This document shows positions 1 to 10,360 of a DNA stretch of 26,762 nucleotides, piece by piece. The notes beneath the pieces are model-generated. The model did no database searches. It saw nothing but the letters and a program-made list of their open reading frames with translations, and was not told the DNA's origin. Position 1 is the first letter of the stretch. Each line of letters starts with the position of its first letter. The position numbers and the translations under genes are program-made. Source of the stretch: Chara braunii (lineage: Eukaryota > Streptophyta > Charophyceae > Charales > Characeae); the NCBI GenBank assembly GCA_003427395.1, contig BFEA01000270.1, positions 1,937,524-1,964,285 of the forward strand. The letters are read 5' to 3'.

Positions 1-55
1 AACTTGCCACCAATTCATAGAGTGGAGATCATACTAACTACTTGAAAAAATAAAT

Positions 56-202
56 TTGAATAAAATACTTTACAAACCTATAAAACAGCAAGGCAAAAAT
101 GTGTTTTTATGCAAAATTCGCTCACGCTTGAATAAAGTACTTTACAAACCTATAAAACAGCAAGGCAAAAATGTGTTTTTATGCAAAATTCGCTCACGCT
201 TG
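56..202. repeat. 72-bp tandem direct repeat, two copies
   Basis: The block starting TTGAATAAAATACTTTACAA at 56 recurs at 128 with one A-to-G change. The last four bases of the unit (CTTG) recur at 199-202. The near identity means a recent duplication or an array still being homogenised. It is AT-rich, with no coding signal. A short reading frame starting at 181 begins inside the second copy and is not a credible gene. Confidence 0.95.
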
Positions 203-835
203 TGGAGACGATCGTTGTAATCCCCGTCCTCGAGTCTAGCCGGCTCCCCTCAGTCGTTTGCGATCTCCCTCTTCAGTCTCATCTCCCTGCTCGATCTTAC
301 TTATCTTCCTGGCCCCTGCTAGCCCGATCGTTTTCTGTCTTCGATTGTGGCCATCTCCCTCCTTAATGGTTTGCAATCCCTCCTCAACCGTGGCCATATC
401 CCTGATCGATGGTAGTCATCTTCGTGATCGCTGGTAGCAACCTCCCTGCCCGGTCCGGATCTCCCTCCGAGTCAATTATTTAGTCATCCTCCTTCCTCGA
501 TCGTGGCAATTTCCCTGCTCGATGGTAGAGGATGTCTTATTGCTCGCTGGTGGTCACCTCCTTGCCCGATCGTAGTCCATCTTCCTGCTCGGCTGCAGTT
601 GTCTTCCTCCCTTAGCGTTGCCATGTCTCTCTTCGATTGTGGTCATCTCCCTGCTCGATTGCTGTCATGTTCCTGCTCGCTGGCAGTCATCTCCCTCTCC
701 GAGTGTTAATGTCTTCCCTGCGCGAGGGTCGTCTTCTATTACCTGCTCGATTCTTACTCAGCTCCATTGTCCCGTCGTCGGCATTTCCCTGCTCCATCCA
801 TTTCGTCGGGTCTTCACCTTGTCCACCCGCCGAGT
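190..835. repeat. Degenerate pyrimidine-rich minisatellite-like field
   Basis: Variants of a unit such as TGCTCGATGGTGGTCATCTC followed by CCTGC recur irregularly, roughly every 23 to 30 bases, with substitutions and small indels. All three plus-strand frames stay open for stretches because the tract lacks stop codons, giving Ser/Leu/Pro-rich translations with no domain. I read it as an old tandem array and not as protein-coding sequence. Unit boundaries are too eroded to count copies. Confidence 0.6.
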
Positions 836-1037
836 AGGTTGCCTCCTGAACTCCGATCGCTATTGCCTTCAGGGATCAGGTTCTGTTGTTACAGTTTTCG
901 GCTATCATTTCTTATTGTTTGATTATCGTTTCTTCCTATTGCTATCTCCTCGCCGTCCTGAAAATCTTTTGTTGTTCCATTCGCGGGAATAATATATCGG
1001 CCTTCTTCATTGCCGTGGATACCCTACCATCGTTCCT

Positions 1038-1076
1038 CTGCCGGTTCTGCCGGTTCTGCCGGTTCTGCCGGTTCTG
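1038..1076. repeat. 9-bp microsatellite (CTGCCGGTT)n
   Basis: Four perfect copies of CTGCCGGTT followed by CTG. Nothing around it suggests function. Confidence 0.95.
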
Positions 1077-1111
1077 AGTGCCTCTTGTCATGTATGTACC
1101 TTTGAGATTAT

Positions 1112-1235
1112 GGGCTTCTGATCCACACAACTCACCAAATGTGAGAAATGAGAATGAATCTTCCGCGAGAACATTGAAAATGCACCGCCCTAATTTGAGT
1201 CTTTTGTGCATTTGGCGAGTGGGGCGGCGAGACCC
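1112..1235. mobile_element. MITE-like inverted-repeat element, copy A (degenerate)
   Basis: The left arm (ACTCACCAAATG near 1131) and the right arm (CATTTGGCGAGT near 1209) are imperfect inverted repeats. The interior ATGAGAATGAATCT...GAACATTGAAAATGCACC matches the interiors of copies at 9033-9153 (minus orientation) and 10228-10360. No reading frame exists in it, so it is non-autonomous. The outermost ends have drifted from the family terminus GGGCCTCGCCACACCACT. The call rests on similarity to the other copies in this window. Confidence 0.45.
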
Positions 1236-1838
1236 TCTCTCACTGCGGCGATCTTTGTAGTTGGAAGAACGACTGTCTCTGTGATTATCTCTCTGTGACT
1301 TGTTTGCTCGATGATTGGAAGAATGAAAGCCTGGGCAAGTCCCACTTACCCGTGTACTCGATCTCTGACCCCAGAGTACGGAGATCAACGGCCGGAAGTG
1401 AAGAATTCAAGCTGCTGTGTTTCCCCGAACACAACGCACCCTCATTTTGACTGTATCGGTCTGAAAATGTTGTGTATACTATATTAATTATCAGGGAGCG
1501 TTATGTTCGTGGGAAGACGGTAGCGGGACTTGGCCCCGGGGATACATCAGCGTCCTCATGCATGCATGGCACTGCGGACGACTGCCGGAATTTTTATTTT
1601 TTTCAGTTTTCCTTTGGCTGGCAGGCAATCGGCTTTTCTCTCGCCTCTTTTATCGCCCTGTCCCTTTTGTTCGTTCTGCAGTAACTGTTGTAGCTTTCGT
1701 AGTTCTCGGTGTTTTCCTCCTGTGCGCATTTGATCTTTTCCGCTACTTGAAGTGATCAACGAAACCATTTTCAAGTCGGGACGCAAAAGCTTCTGCGTGC
1801 CCTTCGTGCGAAGAGGGTCCCAGCGGGCCCAATGCTGA
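1236..1838. other. Intergenic, no gene seen
   Basis: Open frames on both strands here are short, overlap each other and show no domain, splice pattern or compositional sign of coding. A short AGTCCCACTT at about 1341 resembles the GGTCCCACT terminus of foldback elements elsewhere in the window but no matching arm is clear. Confidence 0.5.
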
Positions 1839-1839
1839 A

Positions 1840-1905
1840 AATACTGTTGATCTCGGACTGCATTGTGTGGGTAATACTGTTGCTCTCGGACTGCATTGGG
1901 TGGTT
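1840..1905. repeat. 33-bp tandem direct repeat
   Basis: ATACTGTTGATCTCGGACTG at 1841 recurs with one change at 1874, with TGCATTGTGTGGGTA / TGCATTGGGTGG following. It abuts the 82-bp array that begins immediately downstream. Confidence 0.85.
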
Positions 1906-2120
1906 TTGCTGCATGGACTGCTGTGTATAGACACGATGAAAACGTCCATGTACACCAAAAGAGGCATGTGAATGGTTTGCTGCATGAAGTGCTGTATCGA
2001 GACATTGAAAACGTTTATGTACGTTCCGACATGGGTGTAAAAGAGGCATGTGAATGGTTTGCTGCATGAAGTGCTGTATCGAGACGATGAAAACGTTCGT
2101 GTACGTTTCGACATGGGTGT
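1906..2120. repeat. About 82-bp tandem repeat, three diverged copies
   Basis: GAGGCATGTGAATGGTTTGC at 1961 recurs at 2043 (offset 82), followed in both by GCATGAAGTGCTGTATCGAG. An older third copy begins near 1906 (TTGCTGCATGGACTGCTGTG). All contain GATGAAAACGT or close variants. Minus-strand frames across it are shadows of the repeat. Confidence 0.85.
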
Positions 2121-3537
2121 GGGCAAAAAAATGTTCCTCGGCACTGTGCAGCAGTCTGGTCGAACTGTCGAACATTTTGAATGAATTGCTACCATTATCA
2201 GATCCTGATACGGGCAGAATACTGTGCGGTGTAGCGAGGCCCAATATAAAAAACGCTGAGTATCGAACGACCAGATGGGTCCTTCCGGACGCGTTCTCTA
2301 CCGTCTCCTTCCTCCCGCTGCCGCGTAAACATAATCGTTGACGTCCATGGATATACAAATAACGTCCATCGGATGACCGGTTCGTCATCCGTGATTTCTG
2401 ACGACGTAACGATGCACAGTGCTATTCTGGGAGATGTTCACAAAGAAATGATGCACGCGTTTTTTTTCGCAGAGTGTGACAGAGCATCACCAGGAAGCAA
2501 GATACACTACTGACAAAGAGGAGAGGACGAATTGCGTGAATCTGGGTGGCTGTTGAGCAAAGGTCCAGAAAGGCGGATCAATCGCAATGGTCTTGACCTC
2601 TCAACAAATACGACCAGATTCAGGCGTCAAACCCACTCACTACTCAGTTAAATGCACTGTGATGCATTTCTACCTTTCTTTTTTTTTTGGGTCTTTTTTT
2701 TTTCCGGCCGTAGTTTCTAGTGTAAAATTATTTTCTTAAAAAAACAATATATAAAAAATCTTCTTCTTGTTTTTCTCCTTCCGATAGTAGATTTTGGTGT
2801 GAAATTACGTTTTAGAAAATTAATTTTCAGTCCTCGGAGCATACTCCCACTGGCACTCTCTGGCTCCGATTATGGCCGGGTGAGGGTGACTCCACTTACA
2901 TGGAGAAAATACGTTTATACACTCACTCCGTTTCCCTGCCGCTCATGTATTCGAAATAGGGCCATCTTGGAAGATTCGGTTTGGGTCACATAAATAAGAT
3001 CTCATTTCACAGGCCGTGTGTGTCCATTCAGTCGGGTCTGCCGGTGGTATGCCCCAGCTGCAGTCTGTATTCTGGTTTTTTAACTTGTGCAGTTTTGGAG
3101 TAGGTGCGGTGTCCTTGGTGATGCTGTCTGCCTCCGCTTCAGCTCCATCTCCACCTTCATCCTCACGCCTTCTTGTCCACGAACATGGGATCTGCCACCA
3201 TGGCAGTAACTCATTTTTTGGACTCAGTTTAGATTCCCCCTCCCCGTGTGTAGGCCGGCTGCAAGCTTTTTTTTTTAATTTATTTTTTATTTTATGAAAG
3301 GGCGACGACCTTGAGATGTCATGTTGAACTGACCGGCCCCAGATATTGATTCAGATTCCAGAATGATTCTTTTCTACTCAACTGGTTCACATCTGGAGAC
3401 TGTATTCGAGTTTTAGCGGTCTGTATGACGTCAACAGTTCATGGGTGTACCAACTGGGCTAGATCCGTCGGTAGTGCAAGCATTTTAGCTTTTATCGGAC
3501 AAGTATTCTCATCGTTCCTTGCCGTAGTGACGTGGTA
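2121..3537. other. Intergenic, AT-rich in part, no gene seen
   Basis: Includes T-rich runs near 2680-2705 and 3268-3295. At 2603-2630 the sequence CTCAACAAATACGACCAGAT matches, with one change, the inner right arm of the foldback element at 12337-12360, so a degraded relative of that element ends here. Short open frames at 2054-2341, 2799-2993 and 3016-3297 have no recognisable domain and no splice context. Confidence 0.5.
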
Positions 3538-3704
3538 GGGCCTCGCCACACCACTGTCGAGACGAGGAAGAACGAGTGCATCTTCCACAGGAATTGGTAA
3601 GGAGCATCCACTACTATTCACGGAGTAAGGGATGTATCTTGCCATCCTCTGAGGGAAGATACAGTCGGTACTTTTTCGGTTTCGACAGTGGTGTGGCGAG
3701 GCCC
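3538..3704. mobile_element. MITE-like element with perfect 23-bp terminal inverted repeats, copy D
   Basis: The left end GGGCCTCGCCACACCACT (continuing GTCGA) at 3538-3560 is exactly the reverse complement of 3682-3704. The 167-bp element has no reading frame and no transposase. No target-site duplication is obvious, so the superfamily is undetermined. Its terminus recurs at 18184, 12408, 9040 and 10231. The perfect arms make this the best-preserved copy in the window. Confidence 0.85.
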
Positions 3705-4073
3705 AAGGGTTCTGGAAGGAGCTCAATCTAATCCGGCATCTGTTTGTTTGGGGAAGGGGAGGGGAAGAAGATGATAGAGACCTGCACCGCCGGGCCGATT
3801 TCTCGCCTCAGTCTTCCCCCGAATAGAACACGTGGTCATTATTCTGTTCCTAATTCAGCTATAAAGACCGGCGTCTATGAAGAACACGGGTCGGCATCTT
3901 GTTTGTTTAGAAGTTGCCCCAAATTCAGCTATGAAGACCGATGGCGACCGCGTGTTCTGTTCGTCGGTGGAGGTCTGTAGCTCGGATTAACAGACACTCA
4001 CCGTACTTACCGGAGGTTGACTGTTTGAGCAAAAAAGAAACGTTCTTTGGACTACGGTAGTGTGAGTTAGCTC
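3705..4073. other. Intergenic, no gene seen
   Basis: CAGCTATRAAGACCG occurs twice (about 3857 and 3926), a short diverged duplication. Otherwise nothing recognised. Confidence 0.4.
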
Positions 4074-4181
4074 GAATAGTCGACGTCAAAAAAAGAAGAA
4101 AAAAAAGAATAGTGGACGTCAAAAAAAGAAGAAAAAAAAGAATAGTCGACGTCAAAAAAAGAAGAAAAAGAACAGTCGACG
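4074..4181. repeat. 33-bp purine-rich tandem repeat, about 3.3 copies
   Basis: Units begin GAATAGTCGACGTCAAAAAA at 4074, 4107 and 4140, with a shorter fourth start at 4170. Each unit carries GTCGAC or GTGGAC followed by a long GA/A-rich stretch. The strand asymmetry (purines only outside the GTCGAC core) is marked. Confidence 0.95.
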
Positions 4182-5525
4182 TTGGATAACTATGGAGTCT
4201 GTTAATCCGTGCTACAGACTTGCCTCTGGACGTGATTTTTTTTTTAATTTTTTTTTTAACTAAGTGTTGTTTCTGCCAATTTCACCTTTGACTATCTACC
4301 TTCTACTACTCCTTAGCATATCTATACGGGGGACCCCTGCAAGCATACCTACCCCAATTGAGGGGATGCATATTGCCCCCCGCCATAATCGGCAGTGGTC
4401 AGGGAGTAGAGGGGGGCAAAGGCCTACCAGTTTGCAGTGTATGGGCTAGCCGCGTTTTGAATGGCAACATTTTGAATGAATGTATCTAAACGAACACCGT
4501 GGTCCGAATACATTCAGAATGTTGGCGTTTGGCGAGTGGTGCGGCCTTGGTTCGTCTTTGAATCATTCGGCGCCAGTTGGAACCATTCGCCATCGGCAGT
4601 AGTAGTATCTTTCTTCAGCAGGAGAAGAATCCGAGAATTCCAACGAAGATTACAGTTTCCGTTTCGTTCTGTTTTTCTCAGACACAGGGCCCAGTTGGTT
4701 CACTCGCCATCCGCCTACGATTTGAGCGAATCTGGACGCCTGATTGTCCAGATGCATTCAAAATCTTGACGAATGGCGAGTGGTGCAACTAGCCACACAG
4801 GCGGATCGTCCCACCTTGGAGTCGTCCAGGAATCCTCCAACATCGCCTGCGGGATTAGGTTGCTTCAGTTTTGTTGACAATTCGTTTTTTTTTGTTGAGA
4901 AAATCGGCTCACGTAAAATCCATACTCCAGTCGTTGGGGTTTCTTTGTGTTTTTGTTTTGTTTTTTGGTTTTCAAAAGGACACCGGCTTTGGTTGTTTTT
5001 TGGGAGAAAACATTGCATTCCAAAGTCGATAATTGAGGCTGGGGACCTCGCAAATTCTACACTGGTATATTAGGAAGGAAAGGGCGCTGGGTCTCGTGGC
5101 ATATGTCAGCCTTCATTCCACTGAGCGTTTATCGACTGAATTCGGATCAAAGTTCGAGCAGGTACATCGGAGAAAGTCGAGTTGGGAGGAGAATGCATGC
5201 CCTCGAGAGAGAATTCACACTCCCGCACGGTGCAGATGGGTAGTGGGAACTGGCCATGGATTGATAAGGTTCGTTTTTTCCCTCTACATTTTCGCGCCGT
5301 GCTTCTAAAAGCTGTGAGGGGTTACTTCCATTCGGGAAGGCCACATCGTCAGAGGCGCTAATGAACTGCGGGGTTGGGAGTTTCCGTTTTGAGGAGCCCC
5401 CCCCGTAGAGCACGACTCTTGTAACTCGCACTCTCTCTCTCTCTCTTCCTCTCTCTCGAGTTGATTTAAAAAAAGAAATTTCGCGAATAAATAAACACCC
5501 GCAAGCGCAGTTATTCGAGATCTAG
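4182..5525. other. Intergenic with diverged internal repeats, no gene seen
   Basis: TGGCGAGTGGTGCGGCC at about 4530 and TGGCGAGTGGTGCAAC at about 4774 resemble the right arm of the MITE family. Each is preceded by a related ATTCAGAATGTT / ATTCAAAATCTT segment, so two degenerate copies or one duplicated copy probably lie at 4440-4550 and 4690-4790. CCAGTTGG...TCGCCATC also recurs at about 4573 and 4691. A CT microsatellite occupies 5431-5457. Confidence 0.4.
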
Positions 5526-5599
5526 CGTCTGCGAGATGTGGCCTTGCCCGTCTGCGAGATGTGTGGCCTTGCCCATCTGGGAGATGTGGCCTTGCCTGG
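5526..5599. repeat. 23-25-bp tandem repeat, three copies
   Basis: CGTCTGCGAGATGTGGCCTT, the same with an inserted GT, and CATCTGGGAGATGTGGCCTT follow one another without spacers. Confidence 0.9.
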
Positions 5600-6637
5600 A
5601 ATAGAGGGCCTGCCTAGAGCAGACGGCTTGCACAAGAAGGCACCAAGGCGTCTAGACAAGGGCAGGCTGTACAAGAGAAGTGGCGGGTGGGTGGAGGGAG
5701 AGTCGCACTCGAACTCGAAATAGAATGTAAAATGTGTGGGCTAGACCAGCGGCGGTCGTTGCGGTCCGTGAAAGGAGGCTTGTCGACCTGAAGTAGCGCT
5801 AATCTTTCTTGAGCACTTTGCTCCAAACTGCTCCGTGATACGTTTCGTCTACCGTCTTCCCCCGCCGAAGGCAACGCAACCTCATCACGAATGTATGTAT
5901 ACAAGCTGTCTTTCCGATTGGATACAGTCGATGAGGTTGAACTGTGTATGTAGTGCGAAACGTCGATGCAATGGGATGGCTTCTTCATTGCGACCTCTGT
6001 GCGGAGAGTCAGTTTGCTAAATTCTACAGTAACGTTTGTCCCCGGCCGCTATTCCCAGTCGTTGCCACTGCAGGAGAACTTGCCCTTTTTGATTACCCAG
6101 ATGGACGGCTGATATGATCTTATCTGGAGCCCGATAAGCGGAATGTTCGAATGGGAATGCCGACGGGCTGAACACTACCGTAGGCGAGTGTCCTCTTCCG
6201 CCTCTTCCAGCTCCCTTTCCGTTGCATGTGCCTAATCTCGCTCCTTTTCTAAAGGTAGAAATGGCTAGTGGTAGGGGAAAACCTCGGGCCTCGCGGGTGT
6301 GCGCGGGGAAGGCGGAAGAAGCGAGGGCCGACGAACCAATTACGGTAGCGCTGTCAGGTTGCCCGTACGCGCGAGGGCGTGACGACTGGCCGATGCGGAC
6401 GCAGCGGGACCTGGGTTCTTTTCGGTTATCTGGTCCGGACGGATACCACACTGGACCTCAGCCACAAGGACGACGAGAAAGATATCGCCAGGTGGTTTTG
6501 GTCATCAAGGTGCATTAGGTGGATTCGAACACAGGTCGGTATTTCAACATTTCACGGGTGTAGCCACTGGCTCTTGGGTGCCTTCCCTGTTTTTCCTCCG
6601 TTCCCTTTTGTTTCTCTTTTTTGGGGGGAAGTTTTTC
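5600..6637. other. Intergenic, no supported gene
   Basis: A plus-strand frame at 6222-6518 begins MASGRGKPRASRVCAGK and is basic and Arg/Gly-rich, and an overlapping frame runs 6379-6813. I recognise neither, and neither shows a clear splice or domain context. GC-rich content between 6180 and 6480 could explain the open frames. Confidence 0.35.
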
Positions 6638-7098
6638 CTGGCGCCCCTGTAATTTCTTTTATTTTGCGTCGCGCCCTTCCGATAGCCGACTTACTCTGTC
6701 GTGCCCCTCTGACCACGATTCAAATATCCCATAAAACCCCGGCGTCGGCTGGGCGCGAAGTATTTTTGCTATGCCCCAACCGGTACCTGTTCAAATTCGC
6801 AGTATGCCCCTAGCGGACAGCCGTTGAGTACCAGCACCAAAGTTTTCCATATGCCCCTACCGGTAGACACACACAGTCATTTTTTGTGACAGCGCCACAA
6901 AGACCGCGTGTTTCAAATCCGAATTTCTGGCGCGAGGGCATGATGGAAAGAGGAATGACGCTCATGAGGGCATATCGCGCAGGGACCCATGAAATGACAG
7001 GGGCATGCAGTAAAGTTCAGAGCCCCCAGGTGCTCGACAGCGTAAGTGGCCCGTCGTAGGGTTGTGGTGCAAAAGAACGGAAATCACAGGGGCGCCAG
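6638..7098. mobile_element. Non-autonomous inverted-repeat element, 461 bp, long arms
   Basis: CTGGCGCCCCTGTAATTTC at 6638-6656 pairs with the reverse complement of GAAATCACAGGGGCGCCAG at 7080-7098 with one mismatch. The arm similarity continues inward in diverged form: CGACTTACTCTGTCG near 6688 against the complement of CGACAGCGTAAGTGG near 7035. The arms are therefore about 90 bp. The interior repeats TATGCCCC-type motifs (6770, 6804, 6851) and has no transposase frame. The termini differ from the GGGCCTCGCC family, so this is a separate element type. Confidence 0.75.
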
Positions 7099-8360
7099 AC
7101 AAAGGTTTCCCTTTTTTTAAAACTCTATCGCCTTTGTCTCTCTGTCAATATCATGCTGGACTTCCCAGAGAAAATAAAGTAAAATCATGCTGAACCTTGG
7201 TTGGAGGGCTGAGTTCAATCCCAATTGCCTTATGTAGCCGCTGGTCCCCCAGAATGGCAATTGAGCAGAGACTGGCGATGTTCATAGGGGACGGGGACTG
7301 TAGGGAAGGTACAGAGACTGGCTCATCGAAGAAGTTCGGTCCTCATGCTACCAGCTGACCCCTGACCTGTATTGCCTACCTGCTGTAGCAGGTATGGCAC
7401 CTACTGATGGGTGCAGCTCCCACATGTTCCCTCGTTGGAGGCTTGAGCACTTGTATATTGTGGCTGCTACGGGGTTCCCCGTAATATCTTGGCCCATGGT
7501 GCAATTATAACCCGTATTTTGTGACTCTACTGAAGTTACCCCTTTTCTTAATGAACTAGTGAACGAATGAATTATGTGGGATGCCGGGTGGCTCCAGCAT
7601 CGGCCAGGGTCGGAGACACCGGTCGGCCGAGGCCCGTACTTGATAGCTGGGTGGGGTACTGGTGGTTTACGGTCATTTGTTAAGTTATTTATAAATATTC
7701 ATTATGGGGTACCTACGCGGGAGTCGCAAAAACTGTCCCCTCTAGATAGCCTTAGGAGTAGGTAGTGAAAGGCAAAAACAAAAGTTGAGAGAAGAATATA
7801 GAAAAAAAAACAAAAAAAAAGGAGTTATAATTGCACTGTCGGCCAATATACAGTCTGCAATTGCACAACACCGGGCACACGACCTGGCGGTACACTACCT
7901 GTCGTAGTGCGACGCAGAGGCCTCCGCATGCGGATGGTCATTTGCGGCCTGCTCGACCCCAAGGATCAGAACGGGTCGTATTGCCAATAGCCGATATAGC
8001 CAATAGGTTTAGATTGCCAATAGGCCGACAAAGTATGGGAGCACAACCAGCTTGCAGCAGACGAGTAGAAAGGGAGGGAATACTTGCAGAAGATGGGTGT
8101 GGTATACCCTTGTGTCCCTGCTAAGTGTTCCCCGTGAATGGATGAACAGAATGTATTACCAGCACCCTTGTGGCGGAATGGTACACAGATATCTGTCTGG
8201 AAACATTCAGCCCCCTTGTGGCTAAATGTATTATCAGTTGGAATCCTTTTGTGTGGATCACAAGGATCCAAAAATAACGATAGGGAATGAACAGAATGTA
8301 ATGGATTTAGTGGAGTTAATTGAAGGGTTGTGATTATGCAGGCCGCAGCAAGCTAATTTA
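7099..8360. other. Intergenic, no supported gene
   Basis: No gene recognised. The 7574-7765 frame (MWDAGWLQHRPGSETPVG...) has no match I know. GCCAATAG occurs three times at 7983, 7999 and 8016. An A-rich tract lies at 7801-7820. GAATG...GAACAGAATGTA occurs twice (about 8139 and 8286) and CCTTGTGGC twice (8166, 8213), remnants of an old duplication. Confidence 0.4.
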
Positions 8361-8620
8361 GGTGTCCCTCGGTTATCGTCCTTCGTTGTGTACCTGTTAC
8401 TTACATTTCCCTGTCGCCCGTTATGTCGCTCGGTTATTGTGCTCCGTTTGTGGCTCCGTTATGTCCCTCGGTTATCGTTTCGCCCCGTTCCGTTATGTCC
8501 CTCACTCGTCGCCCTCCGGTATGTCGCTCCGTTATGTCCCTCGGCTATCGTTCTCTGTATGGTGCTGCGTTATGTCCTTCGGTTATGTCCCTCCGTTCTC
8601 TCCGTCTATGTCGCTCCGGG
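8361..8620. repeat. Degenerate minisatellite of TATGTCCCTCGGTTATCGT
   Basis: Variants of TATGTCCCTCGGTTATCGT recur about ten times with irregular spacing. All three plus frames stay open (VMSLGY- or YVPRLSF-type translations), which is what a stop-free repeat gives. No domain is present. Confidence 0.75.
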
Positions 8621-8926
8621 CTGAGCTCAAAGAAAGGAGGACGTCAAAAAGTCTGATCTGAAATATCGCCGTGCTTTGCGAGTGATGTTGAGGAGGGAGA
8701 GATTCGCGGAATTTGGCGCCCTTCAGAGCCGTTGAGTCTTCTTCGCTCAACGGGAAGCGCCTCAATGGGTCCGGGCCGTGCAGCAAGTAGCACGCACAGA
8801 TACAATTTGAAAAATGGTAATGATGATGATGATTGGAAAAAGGGCGGCAGGGTTTGAAACGAAAATGGGATCCTAGTGCCGTCTAAAAAAAAAAAAGAAA
8901 AAAAAAAGGGATCCAATCCCGGGGCA

Positions 8927-9013
8927 AGGTCCCACTTTCACGGATTAAGAGATTTCGGCCGTTGATCTGGGCTATCTACGGTCTCTATCTCTTAATTCGT
9001 GCAAGTGGGACCT
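8927..9013. mobile_element. Foldback element with GGTCCCACT termini
   Basis: The left arm AGGTCCCACTTTCACGGATT (continuing AAGAGAT) at 8927-8953 is an inverted repeat of 8987-9013 with a few mismatches, enclosing about 33 bases. It is 87 bp, non-coding, and could form a strong hairpin. Its terminus GGTCCCACT is shared with the element at 12241-12394. A member of the GGGCCTCGCC family follows within 20 bases. Confidence 0.75.
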
Positions 9014-9032
9014 ACTACCTAGCCCCCGACTG

Positions 9033-9153
9033 AGGGCCGCGCCACACCACTCTTGAATTGTGAAAAAGACAAATGTGGCCGGTGCATCTGGACATTTTCT
9101 AACGGGCAGTTCATTCTCGTTTTGCACATTTCGAGAGTGGTGTGGCGATATCC
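9033..9153. mobile_element. MITE-like inverted-repeat element, copy B
   Basis: CGCCACACCACTCT at 9040-9053 is perfectly inverted at 9134-9147. Read on the minus strand, the interior (AATGTGCAAAACGAGAATGA...) matches the plus-strand interiors of copies at 1112-1235 and 10228-10360, which establishes the family and its two orientations. It has no reading frame of its own. Confidence 0.75.
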
Positions 9154-10104
9154 TGACAGGTACCATATCTTGCATTATCGCGGGTTGCGTCTGGCGGAAT
9201 CACGTCTGACCACAATATGCCCGGAGTTCCGGATTCCGCCGCCGTCCATGTAGCGTTTCTCCGGAACAAAGCGAGGGGCACGTTACACAGGTCTGTGTGA
9301 TATCTGATGCTTTGCGTGCATCTGGTCAGCTCTATAGGACCCTTTCATGCTCAGTTCTGTCATCCCTTCAGACAGAAATGGGCCCTTTTCTCGTAGCGCT
9401 CAGCAGCTCGCGGCGAGAACCTGGCGAGAACCTAGCAACACTGATCAGTCGCCAGTAGTCTTGTTCCTCTCTTTTTTTTGTTTTTTTGGTAAAAAAATTG
9501 GACCGTTTCTCTATTTATGCGTGTCATCCTTGCGCAGGGGCTATTCTAATTAATCTTCTCTTTATCGTTCCAATTTTAACGAATGTCCCGAAGGACTTCC
9601 TCTCTTTTTTCGGTGCTGCAATCAAACTGCTCGCTGCCGTAACCTGGTCCCGTACCCCCCCCTTCAAAAAAAAAAAAAAAAAACGCTCGTATGATTTGGT
9701 CCTACTTTTTGTTTATCAAGACTAACCTAAGACAAACCGAAGATATATGTGGGAAGGTAAAGGAGGGGCCAGTATGCGAAACGATGGGGTGGCAGCGAAG
9801 AAACGAGGCTTGAGGAAGGAAGGCCCGTTAAACCACGACCATTCTGCCCGCCTACGGTAGCTTGCCCGCGCTCTCACGAGTGGACCATAGATGCTTTTTT
9901 TCCTCGTATGATTCCGCCTGGACTGTAATGACAGACAATTAATTTTTCCCTCCCTTTTTCTATTCAAAGGGCGACGGCCTAGATTGTCAATAATTGTAAA
10001 CGACTAGCGGGTAGGCCGTGAACTAGCCGCCTTTTCAACGGGCGTCAACCAACCTTTTTAAAGGCCGTAGTGCTTAAAACTGAACGATCACGACGCCTCA
10101 GTAC
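9154..10104. other. Intergenic, no gene seen
   Basis: Contains an 18-base A run at 9666-9683 and T-rich runs near 9472-9490. Frames of 60 to 80 codons are present on both strands but none has a recognisable product. Confidence 0.4.
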
Positions 10105-10216
10105 TATACATCTGCTCATTCTGTCCATGTTTATTCTGCACGGGGGGGCAGCGATTGGTGTATACATCTGATGATTCTGTCCATGTTGATTAAGCGCGGG
10201 GGGCCAACGGTTGGTG
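10105..10216. repeat. 56-bp tandem direct repeat, two diverged copies
   Basis: TATACATCTG at 10105 and 10161 are each followed by ATTCTGTCCATGTT and by a G-run then CRATTGGTG or similar. The copies differ at about ten positions. Confidence 0.9.
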
Positions 10217-10227
10217 TAAGCTATCAG

Positions 10228-10360
10228 CCATTGGGCCTCGCTCCGCTGCTGACCGAATGTGCGAAATGAGAACGAATCTTTCACTAGAACATGGACAGAT
10301 ACACGGCCACGTACGTTCTTTTCCTTTGTGCCTGTGGCAAGTCCTGGAGCGAGGCCCATT
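10228..10360. mobile_element. MITE-like inverted-repeat element, copy C
   Basis: AATGGGCCTCGCTCC-type arms: ATTGGGCCTCGCTCC ends at 10244, and GGAGCGAGGCCCATT lies at 10346-10360. The interior ATGTGCGAAATGAGAACGAA...GAACATGGACAGAT matches copies A and B. The element is 133 bp and non-coding. Confidence 0.75.

Noticed and set aside
942-2388. Minus-strand frames of 148-205 aa
   Set aside because: They cross tandem repeats and a MITE-like copy, overlap one another and encode no recognisable domain.
6222-6813. A basic Arg/Gly-rich gene (98 aa and 144 aa overlapping frames)
   Set aside because: No recognised domain, two competing frames, GC-rich background, and the second frame runs into the arm of the 6638-7098 element.
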